Assembly (NCBI GenBank): GCA_023667165.1
Contig: JAMPAO010000020.1
Coordinates: 1 to 29,967 of the forward strand
Origin: Ruminococcus sp.
GTDB lineage: Bacteria > Bacillota > Clostridia > Oscillospirales > Ruminococcaceae
Length of the DNA: 29,967 nt
Reading direction: 5' to 3'
How positions within the stretch are numbered: the stretch's first letter is position 1; each line of letters starts with the position of its first letter. Positions 22,346 to 29,967 of this stretch are shown in pieces. Both the position numbers and the translations under genes were made by a program. The notes below the pieces were generated by a model. That model was not told where the DNA came from. It searched no databases and saw only the letters and a list, made by a program, of their open reading frames with translations.

Positions 22346-23581
22346 TTATTCAACAGGGAAGACGGTTCCGTTTATGCAGATGCTTTCTATGCAGTCAACG
22401 TCTATAAATTTGGGAGTATGATCCTGCTCTTCCCTGCATTCCAGGCGTATCTGACAGTATACCGTTTCTTCATCGCTCTGCCCGCTCAGGCCGGATACCG
22501 CAAGGGGTATATGACCGCCGTCCGCGCGTATGAGGTACGCTTCGTTTACGTCGCTTTTCATCACGCTGTACTCTGGACTGAATTCATATTCGCTGAGGGG
22601 ATAGCTGACGTTCAGAATAATGTCGGCGGCGGAGATCTCTATTTCACGAACGGTGCAGACGCTCTCATACCCGAAGCTGTCCTCCAAGCGGGATATTCCG
22701 TCGGTACCGGTGCTTACGGGAGATACGCTCCGATAAAACCTCACATTTTCCGCCCCGTCTTTATCGGACGTCACGTATTTTTTTACTGCCAATGCCTTGT
22801 CGGAGGCGGTGTACTTAAAGCTGAGCGCCCATTCGAGAGGAAGTCCCATTACGTTCTCGTCGCTTATATCGACAGGCTCGTTGCCGTTGCTCCAATGCAC
22901 ATATCCCCGGCGGTTCTTTGCTGTATGCCTTGCTATTTGGTTTTTATCGAGAAAAGACCGGTAAAGCTCCCCGGGGTAGAAATTCACGCCCTCCATGGTT
23001 ATTGTCCTGCCGCTGAGGGCGCGCTCCGAGGATATGTTGAGGGAAATGCCGATATTGCCCTTTTCATTTACAAACGCACCGTAGGATCCTCCGGCAGAGC
23101 CGTAAGCCTCAAATCCCGAAATATCAAACCTCATCTCAAATTCCATCAGATGATCGCTTTGCGGCTTGTTTACAAAGCTGTCCGTTACCGGACTGCCGTC
23201 TTTGCGGGATATCTCCGCTATTGCCATAAGGGTGTTTTTCGTCCCCGTAACGCCCGTTACGGTTATCATATAATCGTCGTCGGACACCTTATATCTTACA
23301 TTGCTCACCTGCCCCATAAGAGAATTGGCAAGCGTATCGTCCGCTACCCGTACATATCCTCCGAACACGCTTTTGAAGTCTATCGTCCCCGATACAGCCG
23401 CGCCCAGTCCCGCCGCAAGCAGCAGTCCCGCAGCCGCAGCCGTAAAGGCCGCGGGCAGTTTCCGTTTGCGGACCGTTCCTGCGGCAGTCCTGCGGGAGCC
23501 TGCGGCAAGCACCGAACCCACCAGCTCCTCCGATGGCGATATGCTTTCAAAGGCACTTTTTATTCTTTCACGGTCAATCAT
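22346..23581 (-). CDS. DUF4179-type anti-sigma / regulatory membrane protein
   Basis: A 411-residue single-pass membrane protein. Residues 1-45 are cytoplasmic and helical (DRERIKSAFESISPSEELVG), residues about 47-67 are a helix (LPAAFTAAAAGLLLAAGLGA), and the rest is a large extracellular beta-rich domain beginning IDFKSVFGGYVRVADDT. This plan and its pairing with an ECF sigma factor fit the DUF4179 anti-sigma group. The cytoplasmic part would hold the sigma factor until the outer domain senses a signal. No zinc-binding H-x3-C-x2-C motif is present. The ATG is 9 nt after AAGGAGG and overlaps the sigma gene by 8 bp, so both are made together. The signal is unknown. Confidence 0.8.
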   Translation of the reverse strand: MIDRERIKSAFESISPSEELVGSVLAAGSRRTAAGTVRKRKLPAAFTAAAAGLLLAAGLGAAVSGTIDFKSVFGGYVRVADDTLANSLMGQVSNVRYKVSDDDYMITVTGVTGTKNTLMAIAEISRKDGSPVTDSFVNKPQSDHLMEFEMRFDISGFEAYGSAGGSYGAFVNEKGNIGISLNISSERALSGRTITMEGVNFYPGELYRSFLDKNQIARHTAKNRRGYVHWSNGNEPVDISDENVMGLPLEWALSFKYTASDKALAVKKYVTSDKDGAENVRFYRSVSPVSTGTDGISRLEDSFGYESVCTVREIEISAADIILNVSYPLSEYEFSPEYSVMKSDVNEAYLIRADGGHIPLAVSGLSGQSDEETVYCQIRLECREEQDHTPKFIDVDCIESICINGTVFPVE

Positions 23582-24062
23582 TGCTCCAGTCCTCCTTAAG
23601 TTCATCCTTCAGCAGAAGTCTTGCCCTGTGCAGACGGGTCTTTACCGTCTGCTCGTTCAGGCGCAGTATCCGCCCGATCTCCTTTACCGAGCGATCCTCG
23701 TAATAGTAAAGCAATACGATGATACGGTACTTTTCGGGCAGTTCCAAGACAGCCGAGCGTATCAGCTTATTTTCGGCGGTATCGCAGACGTCGGAGCTGT
23801 CATAAGCTTCTGTACCGTCGAGGATAACGGTTTTTCTGTATTTTGCTCTGCGCCTGTGCATTTTCACCTGATTGACCGTTACCCGTATTAACCAGTGCCT
23901 CAGATGATCGCCGCTTTCAAATTTTTTCCCGCTTTCCAGCAGCTTCATAAATACATCCTGAAAAATATCCTCCGCGTCCGCAGTATTTCCGCACCCTGCA
24001 AAGGCTATTTTATAAACGATATCCTTGTTGCTTTCCACCGCAGTCCGAAAGTCCGTTTCCAT
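23574..24062 (-). CDS. ECF-type RNA polymerase sigma factor
   Basis: A 162-residue group 4 sigma factor. Region 2 spans about 8-75 (DIVYKIAFAGCGNTADAEDI, then FQDVFMKLLE, ending HLRHWLIRVTVNQ). Region 4 spans about 105-155 (LPEKYRIIVLLYYYEDRSVK, then EIGRILRLNEQTVKTRLHRA). There is no region 1.1 or 3. It should be held inactive by the membrane protein encoded next to it. The ATG of METDF is preferred over one ten codons upstream because AAAGGAGG lies 5 nt before it. A TGAAAC-type element upstream suggests autoregulation. Confidence 0.9.
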   Translation of the reverse strand: METDFRTAVESNKDIVYKIAFAGCGNTADAEDIFQDVFMKLLESGKKFESGDHLRHWLIRVTVNQVKMHRRRAKYRKTVILDGTEAYDSSDVCDTAENKLIRSAVLELPEKYRIIVLLYYYEDRSVKEIGRILRLNEQTVKTRLHRARLLLKDELKEDWSND

Positions 24063-24100
24063 GGCGTCCTCCTTTGCTTTTTTTGAATGCATTCACTTTT

Positions 24101-24129
24101 AATATGCATGAAAGAGGGAAAAGGTTTCA
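24101..24129 (-). promoter_or_regulatory. Candidate ECF-type autoregulatory promoter
   Basis: On the minus strand TGAAACCTTTT (from 24129 down) resembles the -35 element of ECF sigma factors of the SigW/SigX group; the -10 would be in the GCATAT region about 16 nt on. The -10 is not a clear match. Confidence 0.4.
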
Positions 24130-24130
24130 A

Positions 24131-24163
24131 AAAAATAAAAAGACCCGTGTTTTTTACACGGGT
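24131..24163 (-). terminator. Terminator between the PAP2 gene and the sigma gene
   Basis: ACCCGTGT (24143-24150) and ACACGGGT (24156-24163) form an 8-bp stem with a 5-nt loop. On the minus strand a long T-rich run follows. It ends transcription coming from the PAP2 gene just before the sigma promoter. Confidence 0.85.
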
Positions 24164-24251
24164 AAATTTGCCGGAAATGTGATCAAGCCTTTCGCCCTAC
24201 GGCATTTTTGAGTGACGGACTTCGGTGCATATTAGCTTTAACGGCATATTT

Positions 24252-24317
24252 GCGTACGCTGCCGCAGGCAGCGCAAGGGGCGCCGCCACGGAAACCTTTG
24301 GTTTCAGACCCCTTTGC
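24252..24317. repeat. Block of consecutive hairpins, possible structured RNA or dispersed repeat
   Basis: Three structures follow one another: the palindrome GCGTACGC (24252-24259), GCTGCC-GCA-GGCAGC (24258-24272), and GCAAGGGG (24273-24280) pairing with CCCCTTTGC (24309-24317) around an inner GAAACC-TTT-GGTTTC (24291-24305). It sits in the 3' untranslated part of the PAP2 transcript, upstream of the terminator. The dense folding without a protein frame suggests an RNA element or repeat copy. Confidence 0.45.
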
Positions 24318-24343
24318 CCTGCTTGCTCTATATTCTTGTTTTT

Positions 24344-24901
24344 TCATTCCGCTTTTTTTGCGCCTTGCTTCAGTCTGGGCGCGATATATACGTCAGTTAC
24401 CACGCACGCCGTTATCCCTATCGCCGTTCCCAATACCGCTCCCGCAAGAACGTCGCTGGGAAAATGGACGTACAGATACAGCCGCGAAAAGGATATAAGC
24501 GCCGCCGCTGTTACGGCGATCAGTCCCGCTTTCCCGCTCTTATGGGCAAACACCGCCGCCGCCTCGCAGGAAGCGAGAGTATGACCCGACGGAAAGGAGT
24601 AATCTTTGGGTACGGCTATAAGCATATCGGATATCTCCCTTATCCAGCAGGGTCTGTCCCTTGCAACGGCGTTTTTCAGTATCAGGTTTCCGATAATCAG
24701 TCCGCCCAGAAGCGCCGTTCCCAAAGCTATTCCGTCTATGCGGTGCTTTTTCGTCAGCAGCATTGCCAGCGCCGCCGCTATCCACACCCAGCCGCCGTCG
24801 CCGAAAAAGGTTATTATCGGCATCAGCACGTCGAGAAAGGGACAGGCTATATTCTCCCTAATAAAGTCAAGTATTTGAAAATCAATTTCGGTAATGTTCA
24901 T
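24344..24901 (-). CDS. PAP2-family membrane phosphatase
   Basis: A 185-residue integral membrane phosphatase of the phosphatidic acid phosphatase 2 family, probably acting on undecaprenyl pyrophosphate or lipid phosphates at the outer membrane face. The three catalytic motifs are complete: KNAVARDRP (motif 1), SFPSGHT (motif 2) and SRLYLYVHFPSD (motif 3). Five or six hydrophobic helices surround them. The length is typical. The ATG follows GGAAGAG. It starts 13 bp after ligA and is likely co-transcribed with ligA and the lipid kinase upstream, so the operon holds two lipid-phosphate enzymes. Substrate cannot be told from sequence. Confidence 0.9.
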   Translation of the reverse strand: MNITEIDFQILDFIRENIACPFLDVLMPIITFFGDGGWVWIAAALAMLLTKKHRIDGIALGTALLGGLIIGNLILKNAVARDRPCWIREISDMLIAVPKDYSFPSGHTLASCEAAAVFAHKSGKAGLIAVTAAALISFSRLYLYVHFPSDVLAGAVLGTAIGITACVVTDVYIAPRLKQGAKKAE

Positions 24902-24914
24902 TCCGGCTCTTCCT

Positions 24915-26903
24915 TTATTCGGTCATTTTCAGAAATTCGTCCTCGGATATTACGGTTATCCCCAGTTCGCGAGCCTTGGTCAGCTTGCTGCCCGCTTCCT
25001 CTCCCGCAAGAACGTAGCTTGTCTTTTTGGAAACGGAGGACGCCGCCTTTCCGCCGAAGCTTTCTATGATCTCCTTTGCCTGTTCTCTTTTAAGTGTGGG
25101 GAGAGTTCCCGTCAGCACAAAGGTAAGTCCCGCAAAACGGTCGTCTTTGCCGTTTTGCTGCGTATATTCCATTTTAACGCCTGCCGCTTTAAGACGGTCT
25201 ATCAGATCTATAAAATGCGGTTCGCGGAAAGCTCTTTCGGTATTTTCGCTCATAACGCCGCCGAAGCCGTCTATCTCCGCTATCTCTTCGGCGGAGGCGT
25301 TCATGATCCTTTCCGCAGAGCCGAATTTTCCGCACAGCAGCTTTGCCGCCGCCGCGCCGATATTGCGTATTCCGAGGGCGAATATCACCCTGTCAAGGGG
25401 AGCGTCCTTTGACTGCTCTATCGCGTTTATAAGATTAGCCGCCGATTTTTCTCCCATTCTTTCCAGGGATGCGATATCCTCCGCTTTGAGGGAATATATG
25501 TCCGCAGCGTTTTTTATCAGTCCCTTTTCAAGCAGTACGGCTATTATCCTGTCCCCCATACCGTCGATATTCATAGCGCCCTTTGAACAGAAATGTATGA
25601 TATTTCTGAGCTGCTGCGCGGGACATTCGGTATTCGGGCAGCGCAGAGCCGCTTCGTCCTCGTATCTTACCGCCTCCGCTCCGCATACGGGGCATCGTTC
25701 GGGCAGGGTATAGGGCAGGGAGCCTTCCTTATGAGAAACGCTGCAAAGCACCTCGGGGATTATCTCGCCGGCTTTTCTGACGATTATCCTGTCCCCTATG
25801 CGTATATCCCTGCCGGTAATAAACTCCTGATTGTGCAGCACCGCGCGGCTGACGGTGGTTCCCGCAAGCTGCACGGGCTCGAACACCGCCGTGGGGGTTA
25901 TGGCGCCTGTACGTCCGACGTTTACCTCGATATCCAGGAGAGTGGTTTCCTTTTCCTCGGGAGGATATTTGTAAGCTACCGCCCACTTGGGGAACTTTGA
26001 TGTAGCTCCGAGGATATCTCTTTGAGAGAAATCGTTGACCTTTATTACCGCTCCGTCGATATCATAGGGCAGGGCATTGCGTTTTTCGCCGATCTCGTCT
26101 ATTTTTTGGCATATCTCAGCCGTTGTTTTCACGGGATAACGGTCGATGACGTTAAAACCCAGCCCGCTGAGGAATTCCAATGATTCGATATGCGACGAAA
26201 GCTCCGCGCCCTCTATCTGCTGGATATTGAATATAAGTATATCCAGTCTGCGCTTGGCGGTTATTTTCGGATCCTTTTGCCTGAGAGATCCCGCCGCAGC
26301 GTTGCGGGGATTTTTGAAGGTCTTTTCGCCGTTGAGCTCCTGCTCGCGGTAAAGCTCTTCAAAGACCTGCCGCGGCATATAGACCTCGCCCCGCACCTCC
26401 AGAAAGGGGATATTTTTTTTCAGACTTTTGGGCACGGACTTTATGGTTCTGAGATTTTCCGTAACGTCCTCGCCCACAAAGCCGTCCCCTCTGGTCGAGC
26501 CTCTTGTAAATACGCCGTCGGTGTATTCGAGAGATACCGAAAGTCCGTCGATCTTCGGTTCCGCAGTATACAGCGGCTCGCTTTCAAGCTCCTGCCCGCA
26601 TTTTTCCGCAAAAGCCGCTACCTGCTCCTTTGAAAAAACGTCCTGCAGGCTGCCCATCTGAACGGTATGAGTTACCTTTTCAAAGGTGTTCATGGCATAG
26701 CCGCCCACTTTTTGAGTGGGGGAATCGGGTGTGATCAGCTCCGGATATGCCGCTTCTATACCTTTAAGCTCGTTCATCAGCATATCGTATTCATGATCGT
26801 CCACTGTCGGGTCGTCAAGGACATAGTATCTGTAGCTGTGTTCCGATATCTCCGCTTTAAGCTCTTCACAGCGTTTTTTTGTGCTGTCGGGGGTGATTTC
26901 CAT
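24915..26903 (-). CDS. ligA: NAD+-dependent DNA ligase
   Basis: A 662-residue bacterial DNA ligase, joining nicks in replication and repair with NAD as cofactor. The Ia domain (1-70) contains YRYYVLDDPTVDDHEYD. The adenylation domain carries the nucleotidyl Lys117 in EPKIDGLSVS and the later GAVIKVNDF and WAVAYKYPPEE motifs. An OB fold is followed by a four-Cys zinc finger (CPVCGAEA...CPNTECPAQ, about 405-430). The helix-hairpin-helix region spans about 440-575. The BRCT domain (about 590-662) includes GLTFVLTGTLP. All parts are intact and the length is normal. It is the middle gene of a probable three-gene operon with the lipid kinase and the PAP2 phosphatase. Confidence 0.97.
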   Translation of the reverse strand: MEITPDSTKKRCEELKAEISEHSYRYYVLDDPTVDDHEYDMLMNELKGIEAAYPELITPDSPTQKVGGYAMNTFEKVTHTVQMGSLQDVFSKEQVAAFAEKCGQELESEPLYTAEPKIDGLSVSLEYTDGVFTRGSTRGDGFVGEDVTENLRTIKSVPKSLKKNIPFLEVRGEVYMPRQVFEELYREQELNGEKTFKNPRNAAAGSLRQKDPKITAKRRLDILIFNIQQIEGAELSSHIESLEFLSGLGFNVIDRYPVKTTAEICQKIDEIGEKRNALPYDIDGAVIKVNDFSQRDILGATSKFPKWAVAYKYPPEEKETTLLDIEVNVGRTGAITPTAVFEPVQLAGTTVSRAVLHNQEFITGRDIRIGDRIIVRKAGEIIPEVLCSVSHKEGSLPYTLPERCPVCGAEAVRYEDEAALRCPNTECPAQQLRNIIHFCSKGAMNIDGMGDRIIAVLLEKGLIKNAADIYSLKAEDIASLERMGEKSAANLINAIEQSKDAPLDRVIFALGIRNIGAAAAKLLCGKFGSAERIMNASAEEIAEIDGFGGVMSENTERAFREPHFIDLIDRLKAAGVKMEYTQQNGKDDRFAGLTFVLTGTLPTLKREQAKEIIESFGGKAASSVSKKTSYVLAGEEAGSKLTKARELGITVISEDEFLKMTE

Positions 26904-26937
26904 TGTTATAACATTCCTTTCGCAGGATCCGTATGAT

Positions 26938-27864
26938 CTATTGATTTTCCCTGTTTTCGTTTATTCCCGCGCTTTTGGATTTATCCACCACTATCCGCAG
27001 CGCGTCGTGCAGCACGCACAGGCTGATCTCGCTGCTGCTGCCTCCGTACTCGCCGTCAAGAGTCCACGGGACCGTTCCGTCCGAACGGAAGGTGAAATTC
27101 GACGCTTTGAAATAATAAAAATACGGCGCGTCAAATTCCTTTTTGATAAGCGCGTTGAGGGTCTGCTGAAATTCTATCAGAGTGGCGGGTTTTCTGATAA
27201 AAATACCCTCGAAAATGCCGTCGTTCATCATAATGTCGTTCCCCGCAAGACCCTTGATCCCTCCCACGGAAAGGGAGTTTGCCACCATTCCGAACATAAA
27301 ATCGTCCGTGATGGTTTCGCCATCGCATTCTATGGTTATATTATACCTTTGGTTATAGTCGATGGTTTTTACCGCTTCTATGAAATACGCGAGCGCGCCG
27401 AGAGAATTTTTCATCTGCTGGTCGGTGGCGTAGCTTACCTTTGTAAACGCGCCGAATGCCGCCACATAGGTAAAATACTGATCGTTGAACGCGCCTATAT
27501 CCACAAATTCGGGAGAGCCGGACATTATAGTCCTCGCGGCGTCGGGCATATATTTAGATATGCCCAGGCTGGAGCTGAAATCGTTCATGGTTCCCGCAGG
27601 GATTATGCCCACGGGGATATGATGACCTCCGTTCATTATTCCCTTTATGGTTTCGTTGGTAGTGCCGTCTCCGCCGCTGCATACCACAAGCTCATAGCCG
27701 GAGGCGTTGGTCATAACTGTTTCAAAGGCGTCGCCCCGTTCTTGGGTGGGGTGAGCGGTAACGTCGAAGCCGCCCTTTGTAAATATATCTATTATCTCGC
27801 CCAGGTGGTCGTTTATCTGACCTTTTCCCGAATGAGGATTATACACAAATAACAGCTTTTTCAT
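26938..27864 (-). CDS. Diacylglycerol/lipid kinase family protein (YegS/BmrU/DgkB-like)
   Basis: A 308-residue soluble lipid kinase of the diacylglycerol-kinase catalytic family. The N-terminus has FVYNPHSGKGQ, residues 64-71 hold the nucleotide loop GGDGTTNE, then GIIPAGTMNDFSSSLGI, all family signatures. The C-terminal beta-sandwich contains VGGIKGLAGNDI, the DG-IFEGIFIRKP strand and WTLDGEYGG. It phosphorylates a lipid such as diacylglycerol, feeding phospholipid turnover; exact substrate is not readable. The start is the ATG of MKKLLFVYNP although GGAGGG lies 13 nt away; the frame above is open but has no better start. It lies 34 bp before ligA. Confidence 0.9.
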   Translation of the reverse strand: MKKLLFVYNPHSGKGQINDHLGEIIDIFTKGGFDVTAHPTQERGDAFETVMTNASGYELVVCSGGDGTTNETIKGIMNGGHHIPVGIIPAGTMNDFSSSLGISKYMPDAARTIMSGSPEFVDIGAFNDQYFTYVAAFGAFTKVSYATDQQMKNSLGALAYFIEAVKTIDYNQRYNITIECDGETITDDFMFGMVANSLSVGGIKGLAGNDIMMNDGIFEGIFIRKPATLIEFQQTLNALIKKEFDAPYFYYFKASNFTFRSDGTVPWTLDGEYGGSSSEISLCVLHDALRIVVDKSKSAGINENRENQ

Positions 27865-28013
27865 GGTATTTACTGTACCCTCCTTAATATTCAGCAATTA
27901 CGGCAAAGCGATAAATTATCCCGAAACAGACGGGCAGATAATATCGAGCCGCAGATCTGAAGCTCCTTATTTCCTGCTTTTTTCAGACTGCAAGGTCAAT
28001 TTTATGCTTTGCC

Positions 28014-29687
28014 TTAAAAAAGTCCCGTGATACGTCCGCTGCCGTCGCAGTCAATCCGCAGAGCGGCAGGCGATCTCGGCAGTCCGGGCATTACCATTAT
28101 ATCGCCCGTCAGAGCAACCGCGAATCCCGCTCCCGCAGACAGCTTCACATCTCTTACGGTGATCTTGAAACCCTCCGGCTTGCCCAGCATTGCCGGATCG
28201 TCGGACAGGCTGTACTGCGTCTTGGCAACACAGACGGGGATCTCCGAAAAACCGGCTTTTTCGATCTCGGCGATCGCCTTTTCCGCCTGAGAGGTATATA
28301 TAACCCCGTCCGCACGGTATATTTCCCTTGCAATTATATCAAGTTTTTTCTTAAAAGGCAGGTTTTCGTCGTAAAGCGGCTTGAAGTCCGAGCTTCCGCT
28401 TTTTTCGATAACGGCGCATACCTTTTCGGCAAGGTCTGTTCCTCCCTCTCCGCCCTTTGCGAATACCTCGGTCATGGACACCTCCGCGCCCATTTCCCCG
28501 CAGACTCGTTCAACTACGGCGATCTCCGCCTCGGTATCCGTTTCGAAGCGGTTTACGGCGACCACTGCGGGCACGCCGAATTTGCGGATATTTTCTATGT
28601 GCGTTTTAAGGTTGACTATACCCTTTTCCAAAGCCTCGGTATTTTCGGCGGTAAGCTCGCTTTTGGGAACGCCGCCGTTGTATTTTAGGGCGCGTATGGT
28701 AGCCACAAGCACTGCGCAGTCGGGTCTTAAGCCCGCAAATCTGCATTTGATGTCAAAAAACTTTTCCGCTCCCAGATCCGCTCCGAAGCCTGCCTCGGTA
28801 ATGCAGTAATCTCCCAGCTTGAGGGCGAGCCGCGTGGCTCTTACGGAATTGCAGCCGTGAGCTATGTTGGCAAAGGGTCCGCCGTGGATAAGGACGGGAT
28901 TGTTTTCAAGGGTCTGCACAAGGTTCGGCTTCACAGCGTCTTTCAGCAGTGCGGTCATAGCGCCCTGCGCGCCCAGATCCCTTGCAAAAACAGGCTCTCC
29001 GCCGTAATTGTATGCCACAAGAATGCCGCCCAGACGCTTTTTCAGATCGTCAAGTCCGTCGGCAAGGCAAAGGATAGCCATTATCTCGCTTGCCACCGTT
29101 ATGCGGAAGCTGTCCTGTCTGGGAATGCCGTTTATTTTTCCTCCCAGTCCCGCAACGATATTTCTCAAGGCTCTGTCGTTCATATCCATGCAGCGGTCGA
29201 TCATTATCCTGCGCTGGTCGATGTTAAGCTCGTTCCCCTGCTGCATATGGTTGTCAAGCAGCGCGCAGAGCAGATTGTTCGCCGCAGTAACGGCATGCAT
29301 ATCGCCCGTAAAGTGCAGGTTTATATCCTCCATAGGCACTGCCTGGGCGTATCCGCCTCCCGCAGCGCCGCCCTTTATGCCGAAAACGGGACCCAGCGAC
29401 GGCTCGCGCAGGGCAAGCACCGCTTTTTTGCCTATCCTGCACATAGCCTCCTCCAGACCCACGGAAACGGTGGTTTTCCCCTCTCCCGCAGGGGTAGGGT
29501 TTACGGCGGTAACGAGTATGAGCTTTCCGTTGGGTCTGTTCCGGAGCTTTTTGAAAAGCTCCTCCGACAGCTTGCACTTATAATGCCCGTAGGGTTCGAT
29601 GTCGTCTTCGCCGATGCCGAGGTCTGCGGCGAGCTCGGCGATCCTCTTCATTTTTGCCTGCTGTGCGATCTCAATATCAGATAGCAT
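28014..29687 (-). CDS. fhs: Formate--tetrahydrofolate ligase
   Basis: A 557-residue ligase that makes 10-formyltetrahydrofolate from formate, ATP and tetrahydrofolate for one-carbon metabolism. It is a core enzyme of many Clostridia, in purine synthesis and the Wood-Ljungdahl route. The ATP loop PTPAGEGKTT is at 64-73. Further family segments are PSLGPVFGIKGGAAGGGYAQ (96-115), INLHFTGDMHA, and FANIAHGCNSV. The length is normal. GGAGG lies 8 nt before the ATG. It has its own promoter (29762-29790) and a hairpin in the leader. No folD or other folate gene is in the window; it appears to be transcribed alone. Confidence 0.97.
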   Translation of the reverse strand: MLSDIEIAQQAKMKRIAELAADLGIGEDDIEPYGHYKCKLSEELFKKLRNRPNGKLILVTAVNPTPAGEGKTTVSVGLEEAMCRIGKKAVLALREPSLGPVFGIKGGAAGGGYAQAVPMEDINLHFTGDMHAVTAANNLLCALLDNHMQQGNELNIDQRRIMIDRCMDMNDRALRNIVAGLGGKINGIPRQDSFRITVASEIMAILCLADGLDDLKKRLGGILVAYNYGGEPVFARDLGAQGAMTALLKDAVKPNLVQTLENNPVLIHGGPFANIAHGCNSVRATRLALKLGDYCITEAGFGADLGAEKFFDIKCRFAGLRPDCAVLVATIRALKYNGGVPKSELTAENTEALEKGIVNLKTHIENIRKFGVPAVVAVNRFETDTEAEIAVVERVCGEMGAEVSMTEVFAKGGEGGTDLAEKVCAVIEKSGSSDFKPLYDENLPFKKKLDIIAREIYRADGVIYTSQAEKAIAEIEKAGFSEIPVCVAKTQYSLSDDPAMLGKPEGFKITVRDVKLSAGAGFAVALTGDIMVMPGLPRSPAALRIDCDGSGRITGLF

Positions 29688-29707
29688 AAATAATTCCTCC
29701 GTTGCAG

Positions 29708-29742
29708 GGCGGACGGGACAGATAATACCCCCGTTCTCCGCC
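29708..29742 (-). promoter_or_regulatory. Stable hairpin in the fhs leader
   Basis: GGCGG (29708-29712) pairs with CCGCC (29738-29742) and ACGGG (29713-29717) with CCCGT (29730-29734). A three-base bulge interrupts one side and the loop is 12 nt. It is in the short leader, with the ribosome site some ten bases further on. No T run follows, and it does not match the tetrahydrofolate riboswitch as I remember it. Confidence 0.45.
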
Positions 29743-29761
29743 TTAGATCATCTTACTTTAT

Positions 29762-29790
29762 AGTATATCACATTTTTTTCGGTTTGGCTA
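29762..29790 (-). promoter_or_regulatory. Promoter of fhs
   Basis: On the minus strand TAGCCA (29785-29790), 17 bp, TATACT (29762-29767), extended by TGTGA. The -10 is good, the -35 weak, which suggests dependence on an activator or upstream sites. Confidence 0.55.
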
Positions 29791-29796
29791 TAGTTA

Positions 29797-29842
29797 AATG
29801 TAAAATTTTCACATTCTGTGGTTTGGGATAATATTTTACATT
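29797..29842. repeat. 10-bp inverted repeat upstream of the fhs promoter
   Basis: AATGTAAAAT (29797-29806) and ATTTTACATT (29833-29842) are perfect reverse complements 26 bp apart, starting 7 bp behind the -35 box. They could bind a regulator. Confidence 0.45.
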
Positions 29843-29858
29843 ATTTGGTTGATTGCTT

Positions 29859-29937
29859 TAGTTTGCACGTTATTTTTTATGCTATAGGTTTGTTTTTTGG
29901 CACGATGTATATGTTTTAGAGATGTAGTTTGCACGTT
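29859..29937. repeat. Direct repeat TAGTTTGCACGTT in the far upstream region of fhs
   Basis: The 13-bp sequence TAGTTTGCACGTT occurs at 29859-29871 and again at 29925-29937 (66 bp apart). A related TTTGGCACGAT lies between them near 29896. No gene is visible from 29791 to the window end. Confidence 0.5.
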
Positions 29938-29967
29938 CTCCGCTGTAACATGGTTTAATTTTTGGCA

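Noticed and set aside
22418..23599. Long plus-strand frame of 393 codons
   Set aside because: It is the complement of the anti-sigma gene, whose membrane topology, ribosome site and overlap with the sigma gene are convincing; G+C-rich codons produce open antisense frames throughout this region.
26881..27852. Plus-strand frame of 323 codons
   Set aside because: It is antisense to the lipid kinase, which has clear GGDGT and PAGT motifs.
29690..29760. Tetrahydrofolate riboswitch before fhs
   Set aside because: The leader is only about 70 nt, folds as one hairpin, and lacks the conserved paired internal loops I remember for that class.
9779..29774. Shared 14-mer TAGTATATCACATT at 9780 and 29761 as element direct repeats
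   Set aside because: In both places it is the reverse complement of an extended -10 promoter box (TGATATACTA); the similarity reflects promoters, not insertion.
1..29967. CRISPR array, tRNA or rRNA genes
   Set aside because: No regularly spaced direct repeats of CRISPR type and no cloverleaf or ribosomal RNA signature were noticed on either strand; this was by eye only.

Overview
The window looks like chromosome of a spore-forming Clostridia bacterium, probably near Ruminococcus/Oscillospirales. The basis is a yabP-yabQ-divIC-S1 sporulation/division cluster, fhs, a glutamine-dependent NAD synthase, strong GGAGG ribosome sites and TATAAT/TTGACA promoters. Species was not determined. Roughly the first 9.8 kb is A+T-rich accessory DNA; the remainder is more G+C-rich host DNA.

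Region 1 (1-3.45 kb, all minus strand) is the edge of an integrative mobilizable element. In transcription order it has an excisionase-like HTH protein, a P4/D5-type replication helicase, a cluster of short TACACGC/GCGTGTA repeats (possible origin), a MobV relaxase, and the first 80 codons of a tyrosine integrase that runs off the left end. Two of these genes carry apparent lesions: the MobV N-terminus is cut by an in-frame TAG, and the helicase Walker A Ser/Thr is Leu. A perfect 15-bp inverted repeat brackets the integrase promoter.

Region 2 (3.45-9.8 kb) starts with a 490-bp gene-poor stretch, a C-terminal-looking protein fragment, a frameshifted HTH gene and a decayed PUA/ASCH-like gene. 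An apparently intact type IIS restriction-modification system follows: an N6-adenine methyltransferase, a circularly permuted C5-cytosine methyltransferase, and a convergent HNH endonuclease of the Alw26I/Eco31I/Esp3I family.

Region 3 (9.9-15.4 kb) has one unrecognised plus-strand gene, then a six-gene minus-strand operon from a near-consensus promoter with two dyad operators. It interleaves three divergent ATC-hydrolase-family (L-2-amino-thiazoline-4-carboxylate hydrolase-like) proteins with membrane proteins; two of the (hydrolase + four-helix membrane protein) pairs look duplicated. The first gene seems to start at ACG. An XRE regulator and a divergent small secreted protein follow. This operon is the best candidate here for an undescribed system.

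Region 4 (15.5-30 kb) is housekeeping: nadE, an orphan FtsX-like ABC permease, S1-domain protein, divIC, yabQ, yabP, a DUF4179-type anti-sigma protein with its ECF sigma factor, a PAP2 phosphatase, ligA, a diacylglycerol-kinase-family lipid kinase and fhs. The last three enzymes before fhs (lipid kinase, ligA, PAP2) are closely spaced and probably co-transcribed. No rRNA, tRNA or CRISPR array was seen. All family assignments are from reading the translations; no database search was possible.
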